A stretch of 64,000 bases of DNA. It comes from Aquimarina muelleri DSM 19832. GTDB taxonomy: Bacteria; Bacteroidota; Bacteroidia; Flavobacteriales; Flavobacteriaceae. The notes beneath the pieces were generated by a model. That model saw only the letters and a program-made list of their open reading frames with translations, did no database searches and had not been told where the DNA came from. How positions within the stretch are numbered: the first letter of the stretch is position 1; every line of letters starts with the position of its first letter. Shown here in pieces: positions 47,332 to 56,944 of this stretch. The DNA is taken from contig NZ_AUML01000019.1 of the NCBI RefSeq assembly GCF_000430665.1, forward strand, positions 1-64,000. Direction: 5' to 3'. The position numbers and the translations under genes were made by a program.

Positions 47332-48677
47332 TATATTTGTAGCCCTCGTATTTTCTGAAATTTCATCAATGCATTACCATCGGTTAGACTCGCTACATAA
47401 TTACAAATACCAATAAGACGAGTATATACATCTTCATTTTTATAATCAAAATTACCTCCTTCGGCTCTAAGGATTAACTTATCATAATTAGAGCTTATAT
47501 CCTGATTAAAATTATCTGTAGCTACACAATATCTATCCAAAAGAGTTGCAAGAATCTCATACCCTGCAATTTCTTTTTCGGTCACCTCTTTACTTTGATA
47601 AATCTTATCGATACTTATCTTGATAATATCATTAATTTGTGCTTGATACTTACTTTTATCAATTAGCGCAATATCAAAAGTCCCTGATAATATTTGTTCT
47701 TCATTTTCAATAAAGACACTTGCCGCCTCTTGTATCAAAGTATTTATAGCCAAAGACCTAAGATAACTCAACCTATCTGCTGTAGTAACCAAGTTATTAT
47801 ATTTGGAGGTATTGATAGAATTCTTAACCAACTTAATCAAATACTCAAGAGCATACTCCTCTTCGATCCACCCCAGATTAATTCCATCTTCAAAATCAAT
47901 AATTGTATAACATATATCGTCTGCCGCTTCTATTAAAAAAGTTAATGGGTGCCGACTATAGGTATATTCATTATCTATTTTATAGGATAACAATCCAACT
48001 TCTTCTGCTACTTCTTTAAAAAAAGAAACATCATTTTGAAAATATCCAAATTTTTTATGTGCTATGTGTTTTGTTGGTTTTTTTGGTAAGGACTCTTTGG
48101 GATACTTCATAAAAGCTCCTAATGTAGCATAGGATAATCGCAGACCTCCTTCGATTCCTTTTCGGGATTCGGTAAGGATTTTAAATCCGTTGGCGTTTCC
48201 TTCAAAATCAATTAAATCCTGATACTGTTTTGCTGTTATTTGTTCTTTATATCGCTTACCGCTACCTGTTTTAAAATACTCTCCTATGGCTTTTTCTCCA
48301 GAGTGCCCAAAGGGAGGGTTTCCTATATCGTGTGCTAATGCTGCTGCAGCTACTATAGCACCAAAATCATTAAATTTATACCCATAAACTTCTGCCAGAT
48401 GTGGGTGTTTTTCTAAAATTTGTTTTCCTACTACTCTACCCAGAGAACGTCCTACTACAGAAACTTCTAAACTATGGGTTAATCGGGTATGTACAAAACT
48501 AGTTTTAGACAAGGGAATGACCTGTGTTTTATCTTGTAAGCTCCTAAATGCCGAAGAGAAGATAATACGATCATAATCTACTTCAAAACCTAATCGAGTT
48601 TCATCCTGTTCTTTACGTAATCTCTTATTTTTATCTCCTTGTCTTTTTAAAGACAGAAGTTGCTCCCAATTCATCAT
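47331..48677 (-). CDS. dgt: Deoxyguanosinetriphosphate triphosphohydrolase (dGTPase), HD family
   Basis: The 448-residue HD-superfamily protein has a metal site of THSLEV (HTRLTHSLEVSVVGRSLG), HDIGNPPFGHSGE, and a later IEAADDICYTIIDFED Asp. It hydrolyses dGTP (and perhaps other dNTPs) to the deoxynucleoside and triphosphate, lowering dNTP pools. It lies downstream of nrdB-nrdA on the same strand but is separated from nrdA by a 200-bp spacer with a terminator, so it is probably transcribed on its own. The neighbourhood points to joint dNTP control. Confidence 0.93.
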   Translation of the reverse strand: MMNWEQLLSLKRQGDKNKRLRKEQDETRLGFEVDYDRIIFSSAFRSLQDKTQVIPLSKTSFVHTRLTHSLEVSVVGRSLGRVVGKQILEKHPHLAEVYGYKFNDFGAIVAAAALAHDIGNPPFGHSGEKAIGEYFKTGSGKRYKEQITAKQYQDLIDFEGNANGFKILTESRKGIEGGLRLSYATLGAFMKYPKESLPKKPTKHIAHKKFGYFQNDVSFFKEVAEEVGLLSYKIDNEYTYSRHPLTFLIEAADDICYTIIDFEDGINLGWIEEEYALEYLIKLVKNSINTSKYNNLVTTADRLSYLRSLAINTLIQEAASVFIENEEQILSGTFDIALIDKSKYQAQINDIIKISIDKIYQSKEVTEKEIAGYEILATLLDRYCVATDNFNQDISSNYDKLILRAEGGNFDYKNEDVYTRLIGICNYVASLTDGNALMKFQKIRGLQI

Positions 48678-48827
48678 AATATATACTTACGGTTTGCAAA
48701 AGGGACAAAAACAGTATTCTTTTTATGACCGTCCTTAAGTCTATCAAAAGGAATAATCTATAAAAAATACAGTGAATAACCCGTAATCTCGATATAAACC
48801 GAGAAATAGCTCAAAAATAATAAAAAA

Positions 48828-48854
48828 GGGAAGTATTTCTAAAGAAAACTTCCC
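48828..48854 (-). terminator. Terminator after nrdA
   Basis: GGGAAGT at 48828-48834 and ACTTCCC at 48848-48854 form a perfect 7-bp stem. On the minus strand it follows the nrdA stop codon (48879) and is followed by a run of Ts. Confidence 0.75.
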
Positions 48855-48878
48855 CCTTTTGCTATATATAAACTTAGA

Positions 48879-51341
48879 TTAAGACCCACACATTAAACAG
48901 TCATCTCCTTCAGCTTCTTTAGACTGTGCTATAATTGCTCGAAGTTCTTCTGGAGTAAGTGCTGTTTCTTCTAATGCAACAGGCTGTGGTTTTGGCTCTG
49001 CTTTAGCAGATTGAGACTCCATAACTTGTGCAGCAGCTACAGCTACTTTTTCTGGCTGTGACACTTCTTTGTTTTCACTTTTTAGTGTAAACTTAATGGC
49101 ATCTACCGCAGATTTTGTTCTTAAATAGTACATTCCTGTTTTTAAGCCACTTTTCCATGCATAAAAATGCATCGAGGTTAGTTTTGCCATGGTTGCTCCT
49201 TCCATAAAAAGGTTTAAAGATTGTGACTGATCGATAAAATATCCTCTGTGGCGAGACATATCGATAATATCTTTCATACTCAGTTCCCAAACAGTTTTAT
49301 ACAACTCTTTTAAATCCTGTGGTATGATATCTATATTTTGTACTGATCCATTTGCTCGCATAATTGCATCTTTAAGCGAGTCGTTCCACAACCCTAATTT
49401 CACTAAATCTTCTAGTAAGTGTTTGTTCACTACGATAAATTCTCCAGATAATACTCGTCTGGTATAAATATTACTAGTATATGGTTCAAAAGCTTCATTG
49501 TTACCTAGTATTTGAGAGGTAGATGCTGTTGGCATTGGCGCCACTAATAAAGAGTTACGAACACCATTTTTAAGCACTTGTTTTCGTAGCTTATCCCAGT
49601 CCCATCTACCACTTAATTCCTCATCTTTTAATCCCCATAGGTTATATTGAAACTTTCCTTTAGAAATAGGAGATCCTTCATAACTTTGATAAGGGCCATC
49701 CTCTTTGGCTTCTTCCATCGATGCGGTAACTGCTGCAAAGTATAAGGTTTCAAAGATTTCTTGGTTTAACTTCTTTGCCCCATCACTAGTAAATGGTAAT
49801 CGCAATTGTATAAATGCATCTGCTAATCCTTGTACTCCTAATCCTATTGGACGATGGCGCACATTAGAATTTTCTGCTTCTTTTACAGGATAGTAATTAC
49901 GATCGATTACTTTGTTTAAGTTTTTAGTTACTCTTTTGGTTATTCTAAACAATTCCTTATGATCAAACTCTCCGTTTTTCACAAACATGGGTAATGCAAT
50001 AGAGGCAAGGTTACATACTGCTATCTCATCTGGACTAGTATATTCTAAGATCTCGGTACATAAGTTAGAAGAACGAATAGTACCTAAATTTTGCTGATTA
50101 GATTTACGATTTGCAGCATCTTTGTATAGCATATATGGAGTACCGGTTTCGATCTGAGATTCTAGTATCTTTTCCCATAACTCTCTCGCTTTTATAGTTC
50201 TTCGACCTTTTCCTTCTGCTTCAAAACGAAGATAAGCTTCTTCGAACGCATCACTATGTATATCAAATAGTCCAGGGCACTCATTAGGACACATTAATGT
50301 CCATTCTGCATCATCTTGTACTCGTTTCATGAATAGATCTGGGATCCACATGGCATAAAACAAATCTCGTGCTCGCATTTCTTCTTTACCATGGTTCTTT
50401 TTAAGATCTAAGAAATCAAAGATATCCGCATGCCATGGCTCTACGTATATAGCAAATGATCCTTTACGTTTTCCTCCTCCTTGATCTACATAACGAGCTG
50501 TATCATTAAACACTTGTAACATAGGCACAATACCATTAGAAGTACCATTAGTTCCTGCAATATAAGATCCTGTAGCTCTAACATTATGAATAGATAACCC
50601 TATACCTCCTGCAGATTGCGAAATCTTAGCGGTTTGTTTTAAAGTATCATAAATACCATCAAGACTATCATCTTGCATGGTTAATAAAAAGCAGGATGAC
50701 ATTTGTGGCTTTGGTGTACCAGCATTGAATAAAGTAGGAGTGGCGTGTGTAAAATATTTTTTAGACATTAGCTCATACGTCTCTATTGCTGCATCCAAAT
50801 CATTAAGATGAATTCCTATAGAAACCCGCATTAGCATATGCTGTGGACGTTCTGCAATTTCACCGTTAATCTTAAGTAAATAAGAACGTTCTAATGTTTT
50901 AAAACCAAAATAATCATATCCAAAATCCCTATTATAAATAATAGTAGAATCTAACTTTTCCTTATTAGCGATAATAACATCATATACATCATCTGCAATC
51001 AGAGCTGCTTTTTTACCGGTTCTGGGGTTTACATACTCATAAAGATCGGTAACCACCTCTGAGAATGTCTTTTTTGTGTTTTTATGTAAATTAGAAACAG
51101 AGATACGAGCTGCTAGCTTTGCATAATCAGGATGTGTTATGGTCATGGTTGCAGCTATTTCTGCAGCCAGATTATCCAGTTCGCTTGTCGTTACACCATC
51201 ATACAATCCTTCTATCACTCGCATAGCTACCTTTACAGGATCTACTAAGGAGTTAAGTCCATAACATAATTTTCTTACCCTAGCGGTAATCTTATCAAAC
51301 ATAATTGGCTCTTTACGACCGTCTCTTTTTACTACATACAT
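48879..51341 (-). CDS. nrdA: Class I ribonucleoside-diphosphate reductase, large (alpha) subunit
   Basis: The 820-residue subunit has an N-terminal ATP-cone ([20 protein letters not shown]), the specificity-site region ESCFLL-like [30 protein letters not shown], the NLCTEI active-site block, and the C-terminal redox pair CLMC. It reduces NDPs to dNDPs with the beta subunit. The motifs look like the eukaryotic class Ia branch. nrdB lies upstream on the same strand (304-bp spacer). It has an extra Ala/Gln/Pro-rich tail before the terminal Cys pair (about 765-805). Confidence 0.97.
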   Translation of the reverse strand: MYVVKRDGRKEPIMFDKITARVRKLCYGLNSLVDPVKVAMRVIEGLYDGVTTSELDNLAAEIAATMTITHPDYAKLAARISVSNLHKNTKKTFSEVVTDLYEYVNPRTGKKAALIADDVYDVIIANKEKLDSTIIYNRDFGYDYFGFKTLERSYLLKINGEIAERPQHMLMRVSIGIHLNDLDAAIETYELMSKKYFTHATPTLFNAGTPKPQMSSCFLLTMQDDSLDGIYDTLKQTAKISQSAGGIGLSIHNVRATGSYIAGTNGTSNGIVPMLQVFNDTARYVDQGGGKRKGSFAIYVEPWHADIFDFLDLKKNHGKEEMRARDLFYAMWIPDLFMKRVQDDAEWTLMCPNECPGLFDIHSDAFEEAYLRFEAEGKGRRTIKARELWEKILESQIETGTPYMLYKDAANRKSNQQNLGTIRSSNLCTEILEYTSPDEIAVCNLASIALPMFVKNGEFDHKELFRITKRVTKNLNKVIDRNYYPVKEAENSNVRHRPIGLGVQGLADAFIQLRLPFTSDGAKKLNQEIFETLYFAAVTASMEEAKEDGPYQSYEGSPISKGKFQYNLWGLKDEELSGRWDWDKLRKQVLKNGVRNSLLVAPMPTASTSQILGNNEAFEPYTSNIYTRRVLSGEFIVVNKHLLEDLVKLGLWNDSLKDAIMRANGSVQNIDIIPQDLKELYKTVWELSMKDIIDMSRHRGYFIDQSQSLNLFMEGATMAKLTSMHFYAWKSGLKTGMYYLRTKSAVDAIKFTLKSENKEVSQPEKVAVAAAQVMESQSAKAEPKPQPVALEETALTPEELRAIIAQSKEAEGDDCLMCGS

Positions 51342-51645
51342 ATGCTTTTTTGGTTTTTAAATTTTCTTTTTTTTAAAGAAAGTGATACTAATTCGTCTTA
51401 CTATTTTTATTATTTAAGAGTCAAAAAATTACACCACACCTAATTTAATATTAGGTATTAAAAAGAAACCTCTAAATCCTAAGATCTGAGAAATTCTAAA
51501 AGTAAAATATATGACTCTCCCCTTTTTGTTTTTCTTTGTAAAGCTTTTTATTAAGCTTTATCAAACTGAGCTAAACTGTTGTAAACAGAAGAAATGTTTT
51601 TTGATTAGCTCAGAATGAATATGTTTTTGCTATGAAAATTCCATG
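51342..51645 (-). other. 304-bp nrdB-nrdA intergenic region with two hairpins
   Basis: No gene is seen. Two adjacent perfect inverted repeats are present. AAAGCTT (51540-51546) pairs with AAGCTTT (51553-51559). CTGAGCTAA (51566-51574) pairs with TTAGCTCAG (51605-51613) and encloses a small inner hairpin CTGTT/AACAG (51576-51588). Because the nrdA start is at 51341, they lie in the leader or the nrdB trailer. They may end nrdB transcripts partly or process the message. Confidence 0.6.
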
Positions 51646-52623
51646 CTAAAAATCTGCGTCAAAGCTTATTTTATTCTCTTCGGTATCTTTATTAAGTACT
51701 CCTGCTTTTTGATATTCTGAAACTCGTTTTTCAAAGAAATTAGTTTTTCCTTGTAAAGAGATCATATCCATAAAATCAAATGGATTTGCCGTACCATATT
51801 CTTTTTCACACTCTAATTCTACCAACAATCTATCGGTAACAAACTCTAGATACTGTGTCATCAATTTTGAATTCATTCCAATCAAACTTACCGGAAGTGA
51901 TTCTGTAATAAATTCTCTTTCGATATCCAATGCATCAACAAGAATTTCGCGAATTTTATCTTTTGGAACCTTGTTTATTAGGTGTTTATTATGAAGATGA
52001 ACTGCAAAATCACAGTGTACACCTTCATCTCTAGAGATCAACTCGTTTGAAAAGGTTAGTCCTGGCATCAATCCTCTCTTTTTTAACCAAAAGATAGAAC
52101 AAAATGCTCCAGAGAAGAAAATACCTTCTACTGCTGCAAAAGCAATTAAGCGTTCTGCAAAGGAATCAGATTCAATCCACTTTAATGCCCAATCTGCCTT
52201 TTTCTTAATTGCTGGAAAGTTTTCGAGTGCATTAAACAAAATATCTTTTTCTTTTTCATCTTTAACATAAGTATCAATAAGTAATGAATATGTTTCAGAA
52301 TGAATATTCTCCATCATAATCTGAAAACCATAGAAAAATTTTGCTTCACTATACTGCACTTCATTTATAAAGTTTTCTGCGAGATTTTCATTTACTATTC
52401 CATCAGATGCAGCAAAAAATGCTAAAATGTGTTTGATGAAATATTTTTCATCATCACTTAATTTAGTTGCCCAGTCTGTAATATCCTGATGCAAGTCAAT
52501 TTCTTCTGCAGTCCAAAAACTGGCTTCTGATTTCTTATACCACTCCCAAATATCATGATGTTGAATTGGAAAAATTACGAATCGATCTTTATTTTCTTGC
52601 AAAATAGGTTCTACAGCACTCAT
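51646..52623 (-). CDS. nrdB: Class I ribonucleoside-diphosphate reductase, small (beta) subunit
   Basis: The start at 52623 ([14 protein letters not shown]) is preferred over the longer frame that begins at 52707, because the extra 28 codons are lysine-rich and unlike R2 N-termini, while the rest matches R2 proteins. The 325-residue subunit has the di-iron ligand pattern with Asp43 in EIDLHQD, and the eukaryote-like segment [18 protein letters not shown]; the tyrosyl-radical residue is Tyr98. It supplies the radical to the alpha subunit. A promoter and a 145-nt leader with direct repeats lie upstream. Confidence 0.96.
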   Translation of the reverse strand: MSAVEPILQENKDRFVIFPIQHHDIWEWYKKSEASFWTAEEIDLHQDITDWATKLSDDEKYFIKHILAFFAASDGIVNENLAENFINEVQYSEAKFFYGFQIMMENIHSETYSLLIDTYVKDEKEKDILFNALENFPAIKKKADWALKWIESDSFAERLIAFAAVEGIFFSGAFCSIFWLKKRGLMPGLTFSNELISRDEGVHCDFAVHLHNKHLINKVPKDKIREILVDALDIEREFITESLPVSLIGMNSKLMTQYLEFVTDRLLVELECEKEYGTANPFDFMDMISLQGKTNFFEKRVSEYQKAGVLNKDTEENKISFDADF

Positions 52624-52719
52624 CTTAATTTTCTTTAACTTTTTTGTAATTTTTTTCTTCTCAAACGGTCTTACAAAGATCAAAAAATACGTTAAAAGTT
52701 TCACCAAAAGTTAGCAAAC

Positions 52720-52741
52720 GTTTTCAACAAAGTTTTCAACA
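52720..52741. repeat. Twin 10-bp direct repeats in the nrdB leader
   Basis: GTTTTCAACA occurs at 52720-52729 and again at 52732-52741, a 12-bp period, on the plus strand (the reverse complement is TGTTGAAAAC). They lie between the predicted nrdB promoter and the start codon. TTTTCAACA is close to the DnaA-box pattern (TTWTNCACA) with a mismatch at one position. They could be protein-binding sites that couple RNR expression to replication. Confidence 0.5.
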
Positions 52742-52773
52742 CGAAGAGAAATAGAGACAAAAAAGATCAATTA

Positions 52774-52803
52774 CAAAATTAAGTATAAATAAATGACTAT
52801 CAA
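52774..52803 (-). promoter_or_regulatory. Promoter of nrdB
   Basis: On the minus strand TTG at 52803-52801, a 19-bp spacer, and TAATTTTG at 52781-52774 match TTG-N19-TAnnTTTG exactly. The transcript would begin near 52767, giving a leader of about 145 nt before the ATG at 52623. Confidence 0.65.
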
Positions 52804-53016
52804 TTATTTAGTTCTTTTTTGAAAATATCAAATTAGGTAATGATTACCCTTGAGAACCTCCCATTTCTCACTTACTAACCGCGTTTTATGAACAGAAAAT
52901 TCAAAAGGTAGAAATATGCTAATTTACGGCTAAACCGTAATTAAAAATTTTATGTTTTTTAACAGAAAAAGATATCAAAAAGAAGAGATTTAATACTTAA
53001 AAGCAGTCATTAATGG
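52804..53016. other. Spacer upstream of the nrdB promoter
   Basis: About 210 bp of AT-rich DNA lie between the nrdB promoter and the stop codon of the DUF3109 gene at 53017. I find no gene, repeat or convincing hairpin here. Confidence 0.5.
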
Positions 53017-53586
53017 TTATTTTTTTAAACCTGCTGCCACATTTTCGAGTTCTGCATACCAATCTTCTCCAAATCTTCTGACTAAGGCTTCTTTTACAAA
53101 TTTATATACTGGAACTTGTAATTCTTTACCTAATGTACAAGCATCATCACATATTTCCCATTTATGATAATTTACAGCAGAAAACTCAGTGTATTGCTGA
53201 ACTCTAATAGGGTACAAATGACAGGATACTGGTTTTTTCCAATCTATTTCTCCCTGGTTATACGCTTCTTCAATTGCACATAAAGCAGTTCCTTTATCAT
53301 CAAAAGTCACATATGCACAATCTGCACCATTAATTAAAGGTGTTTCTAACTCTCCTTCTTCCGTTTTTACATAAATCCCTTGCTTTTCAATAGCATCTAT
53401 ACCTTCTTTTCTTAAATAAGATTTTATTAAGGGATAAATTTCTTCAAGCTTATGTATTTCTGATTCTTCCAAAGGCGCTCCTGCTTCTCCATCAATACAA
53501 CAAGCTCCTTTACAAGCAGAGAGGTTACACATAAAATCTTTTTCTATGATATCCTCAGAAACTATGGTTTTTCCTAATTGAAACAT
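53017..53586 (-). CDS. DUF3109-family cysteine-rich protein
   Basis: The 189-residue soluble protein has several conserved cysteines: CNLSACKGACC near 19-29, then GADCAY, TALCAI, VSCHLYP and CDDACTLG. This pattern resembles the DUF3109 group, which is related to zinc- or iron-chelating YkgJ-type domains. It probably binds an Fe-S cluster or metal, but the role is unknown. It is divergent from the MarC gene, and the short start region between them holds both promoters. Confidence 0.82.
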   Translation of the reverse strand: MFQLGKTIVSEDIIEKDFMCNLSACKGACCIDGEAGAPLEESEIHKLEEIYPLIKSYLRKEGIDAIEKQGIYVKTEEGELETPLINGADCAYVTFDDKGTALCAIEEAYNQGEIDWKKPVSCHLYPIRVQQYTEFSAVNYHKWEICDDACTLGKELQVPVYKFVKEALVRRFGEDWYAELENVAAGLKK

Positions 53587-53666
53587 GGGACAAAGATAAT
53601 TCTTATGCCATAATTTTTTACAATTTATTCATCTTTTTATAATACCTTTATTCTATAAAGTCTAAT

Positions 53667-53674
53667 TACATTTG
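53667..53674 (+). promoter_or_regulatory. Candidate -7 element for the MarC gene
   Basis: TACATTTG fits TAnnTTTG and would start transcription about 53681, upstream of the ATG at 53699. This also argues against the earlier ATG at 53672, which would lie before the transcript start. Confidence 0.45.
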
Positions 53675-53698
53675 CACAAATTTTTGAAACTATTTTTT

Positions 53699-54271
53699 AT
53701 GAACTTTAATTTTAAAGAGATATTAACTGCAAGCATGATCTTATTTGCTGTAATAGATATCGTAGGAAGCATACCTATTATCATAGACCTTCGTAAAAAG
53801 GTAGGGCATATACAAAGTGAAAAAGCATCTATAGTTGCTGCTATATTAATGATTCTTTTTCTTTTTGTAGGAAAAGAAATCCTAAGCTTGATTGGGATAG
53901 ACGTTAATTCTTTTGCTGTTGCAGGATCTTTTATTATTTTCTTTTTGGCAATAGAAATGATACTTGGCATACAATTATACAGAGATGATGCTCCAGAAAC
54001 GGCAGCAGTTGTTCCTCTTGCTTTTCCTTTAATCGCAGGAGCTGGAACTATGACTTCTATATTATCTTTAAGGGCAGAATATCACACTATTAACATTGTA
54101 ATTGCAATCTTAGTTAATATTGTTTTTGTTTATATTGTTTTAAAGTCTTCCCGTCGAATAGAAAAAGTTTTAGGCAAACAAGGGATTAATGTTGTTCGAA
54201 AAATATTTGGTGTAATTTTACTTGCAATAGCTGTCAAGTTATTTGCCACCAACATTAAGGATCTTTTTTAA
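53699..54271 (+). CDS. MarC-family integral membrane protein
   Basis: The preferred start is 53699 (MNFNFKEILTAS) rather than 53672, because the first nine residues would precede the likely transcript start. The 190-residue protein has about six TM helices and the MarC blocks AVIDIVGSIPIIIDL near the N-terminus and PLAFPLIAGAGTMTS in the middle. The family was once thought to be linked to antibiotic resistance, but its function is unsettled. A 66-codon membrane-protein gene follows 31 bp downstream. Confidence 0.9.
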   Translation: MNFNFKEILTASMILFAVIDIVGSIPIIIDLRKKVGHIQSEKASIVAAILMILFLFVGKEILSLIGIDVNSFAVAGSFIIFFLAIEMILGIQLYRDDAPETAAVVPLAFPLIAGAGTMTSILSLRAEYHTINIVIAILVNIVFVYIVLKSSRRIEKVLGKQGINVVRKIFGVILLAIAVKLFATNIKDLF

Positions 54272-54302
54272 ACAAAATAGAAACACTAAATACATATAAC
54301 AA

Positions 54303-54503
54303 ATGAGATATTTTATATACACATTAATTATTATTGCAGTAAGTTTAATCATCTATAACACTACGCATATAGACTTTGAAAATCCATTAATCAAAGATAG
54401 CAAAACCGCTCTTATAGGTGTATTTTCTTCTTCTTGTGTAGTTGTATTACTATTAATTTTATTGATATCAAGAAGTATTCAAGAAAAGAAGAGAAGCAAA
54501 TAA
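54303..54503 (+). CDS. Small two-helix membrane protein
   Basis: The 66-residue protein has two hydrophobic helices (about 3-18 and 38-57) and a short basic tail (QEKKRSK). It is probably in the same transcript as the MarC gene. I recognise no family. Small size and lack of homologue recognition make this a lower-confidence gene. Confidence 0.55.
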   Translation: MRYFIYTLIIIAVSLIIYNTTHIDFENPLIKDSKTALIGVFSSSCVVVLLLILLISRSIQEKKRSK

Positions 54504-54518
54504 TTTTTCACAAAAAGC

Positions 54519-54827
54519 TTAAAAGACAAAAAAACAGGCAATAATTGCAGGAGGAATAGTAATTACTGTTAATATCATAAAAAAATTATGTAATCGCCTA
54601 AACATAAGTGCTGTCATTAACGATTTCTTAAGTTTTTTATCTTCAGAATTACGATGTATATGCTCTCTAATTATATCTCCTGATACATAAGAGGTATCTA
54701 CCAGAATGTCATGTTTTAAAAAGATAGAGGCACTATTATCTAATAATCTAAAAGCAACTGCAATAATAAAGAAAAAGAGTGGTGAACAAATTCCTATAGC
54801 TATTAAATATTCTTCAAATTCTGACAT
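54519..54827 (-). CDS. Membrane protein of unknown function
   Basis: The 102-residue protein has two TM helices (about 8-29 and 80-101) separated by a charged cytoplasmic or periplasmic loop (REHIHRNSEDKKLKKS). It starts 16 bp after the stop codon of the S41 protease gene on the same strand and ends 15 bp from the convergent two-helix gene. The clean TM pattern supports a gene, but no family is recognised. Confidence 0.55.
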   Translation of the reverse strand: MSEFEEYLIAIGICSPLFFFIIAVAFRLLDNSASIFLKHDILVDTSYVSGDIIREHIHRNSEDKKLKKSLMTALMFRRLHNFFMILTVITIPPAIIACFFVF

Positions 54828-54843
54828 ATTTAGGGGGTATAAG

Positions 54844-56427
54844 TTATTCTTTTTTCAAAAGCGACACTACTTTATTAATCATTACATCATCTTTATTTAT
54901 AATTCTTTCAAATGCACCAGCACCAAAAAGTTGTTGTGCCATCGTAGCTTTCAAATATTTTTTCAATTGATCTTCGTAATCCTTTAGCTCTATTTCTACA
55001 CCTCTTCTTCTTGCATATTTTAAAAAATCTTCTGCAAAATCATCATCAATATTGATTTTCTGTTCAAACTCATCTTCGGATAAGCTATTATAATACTCTC
55101 TATCTTTATCTAGTTTTTCAAATACATAACCTCCCATACGACCAGAACGAAGCATATAATCTAATGTTTCTCCAACACGCGTTGTATCTTTCCTTACAAA
55201 TATATCTGGAATAATACCACCGCCACCATAAACAATTTTACCTTTTGGTGTTTTAAATCTCAAAGAATCTGCTACCTGAATACTATCTGCACTTTGTAAT
55301 TCCCCATTTTTATATCGTTCCAGATATTCGTTAAAATATTCTTTATTACCATTATCATAAGGTTTTTGTATAGAACGCCCTGTAGGAGTATAATATCTTG
55401 AAATTGTTAATCTAACTGCACTACCATCTCCTAACGCCATTTCTCTTTGTACCAAACCCTTACCATAAGATCGTCTACCTACGATAACTCCTCTATCATT
55501 ATCCTGTATTGCTCCTGCAAAAATCTCACTAGCCGAAGCTGAGTTTTCATTAATTAACACATAAACTTTTCCTTTTTCAAAAACACCTTTACTGGTAGCA
55601 TAGTTATTTTCTATTGCTCCTTTTTTATTTTTAGTAAACATAATAAGAACATCGTCCTTAAGAAATTCATCTGCCATTTTTAATGCAGGAGCAATAAACC
55701 CTCCTCCATTATCCCGAAGATCAATTACAATATTTTTAGCTCCCTTTGTAATTAATTTATTTAATGCTACTTTGAATTCTTTATATGTGGTTTCTGCAAA
55801 ACGATTTACCTTAACATAGCCTAATTTATCTTCTAACATATAAGATGCATCGACACTTTGTAAAGGTACACGACCTCTTTTAACAAGCACATTAAACACC
55901 CCTTTACTTTTTCTAAAGATTTTAAGTTGTACTTGACTATTTAATTCTCCTTTTAACTTATTTGCCAACCCTTCTCGTACAAGACGTTCTCCATACAAAG
56001 TATCCATATCAGCCATTAAAATTCTATCTCCTGCTTTAATCCCTGATTTTTCACTAGGACCACCTTTTATTGTGTTAATTACAGATATAGTATCTCTATA
56101 TGGATAATAACTAACTCCTATACCTATAAAATCACCTTGCATACTTTCTGTAATTCCTTCTAACTCTTCTGTGGGGATATAAACAGAGTGTGGATCTAGG
56201 TTTTCTAATATTTGATTTACAGCAACTTCTACTATACTATCTGTGTTAATCTCATCAACATATTCATAATCAATATAATCAATAAGTCTATTGAGTTTTT
56301 CTTTTTTGGAATTATAAGAAAATAATTTTGCTGATGGGTTACTAAAATTTAGTTTACTCCCCAAAAACACCCCAACACCTATAGCCAGGCCTAAAAACAA
56401 AGGCAAGTATTTTTTTGAATATCCCAT
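54844..56427 (-). CDS. S41-family C-terminal processing protease (CTP)
   Basis: The 527-residue protein has an N-terminal membrane anchor (about 6-24), a PDZ domain (about 93-185, IGIGVSYYPYRDT to GIKAGDRILMADMDTL), and an S41 protease domain with the catalytic Ser in NENSASASEIF (about 293-303) and Lys323 in GRRSYGKGLV. It cleaves C-terminal parts of periplasmic proteins. Its ATG overlaps the stop codon of the dCMP deaminase by one base (TAATG), so the genes are translationally coupled. Confidence 0.94.
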   Translation of the reverse strand: MGYSKKYLPLFLGLAIGVGVFLGSKLNFSNPSAKLFSYNSKKEKLNRLIDYIDYEYVDEINTDSIVEVAVNQILENLDPHSVYIPTEELEGITESMQGDFIGIGVSYYPYRDTISVINTIKGGPSEKSGIKAGDRILMADMDTLYGERLVREGLANKLKGELNSQVQLKIFRKSKGVFNVLVKRGRVPLQSVDASYMLEDKLGYVKVNRFAETTYKEFKVALNKLITKGAKNIVIDLRDNGGGFIAPALKMADEFLKDDVLIMFTKNKKGAIENNYATSKGVFEKGKVYVLINENSASASEIFAGAIQDNDRGVIVGRRSYGKGLVQREMALGDGSAVRLTISRYYTPTGRSIQKPYDNGNKEYFNEYLERYKNGELQSADSIQVADSLRFKTPKGKIVYGGGGIIPDIFVRKDTTRVGETLDYMLRSGRMGGYVFEKLDKDREYYNSLSEDEFEQKINIDDDFAEDFLKYARRRGVEIELKDYEDQLKKYLKATMAQQLFGAGAFERIINKDDVMINKVVSLLKKE

Positions 56428-56858
56428 TACTCTTCTAAATCTGTAATCTGTTCTATTTCTACCCCTGCTTTTTCAAGAAATTGCAAGCCTGAATCGTCTT
56501 TATAACCTAATTGATATACAATACGTTTTATTCCTGCTTGATGTATTAACTTACTACATTCTTTACAGGGAGACAAGGTTATATATAGTGTTGCTCCGCT
56601 ACAAGATTGTGTAGATGACGCTACTTTAGAAATAGCATTTGCCTCTGCATGTAACACATACCACTTTGTATAGCCTTTTTCGTCCTCACATGGATTTTCA
56701 AAACCTGTCGGGGTTCCATTAAATCCATCAGAAATAATCATTCTATCTTTAACAATAACCGCTCCAACTTTTTTTCGTTCGCAGTGAGATAGTTTCCCCC
56801 ACTCATTTGCTATTCTAAGATACGCTTTATCATATTTGAGCTGTTTTTTTTTGGACAT
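56427..56858 (-). CDS. dCMP deaminase-type cytidylate deaminase
   Basis: The start at 56858 (MSKKKQLKYDKAYLR) is preferred over the longer frame from 56876, because the extra six residues look like leader sequence. The 143-residue zinc deaminase has HAE (in VLHAEANAI) and PCKEC; GFNGTPTGFENPC matches dCMP deaminases of the ComEB type. It converts dCMP to dUMP for dTTP synthesis. It lies about 4 kb from nrdB and is coupled to the S41 protease gene. Confidence 0.9.
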   Translation of the reverse strand: MSKKKQLKYDKAYLRIANEWGKLSHCERKKVGAVIVKDRMIISDGFNGTPTGFENPCEDEKGYTKWYVLHAEANAISKVASSTQSCSGATLYITLSPCKECSKLIHQAGIKRIVYQLGYKDDSGLQFLEKAGVEIEQITDLEE

Positions 56859-56944
56859 AAAGTAGAAAAATAACAAATGGATAATAATTCAAAGTACGAA
56901 TATATTATTACGATGTGGCAAATACAATCTTAATCCTTACTTAT

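Noticed and set aside
52720..52741. Replication origin
   Set aside because: Only two imperfect DnaA-like boxes, no dnaA, dnaN or AT-rich unwinding element nearby; a regulatory role is more plausible.
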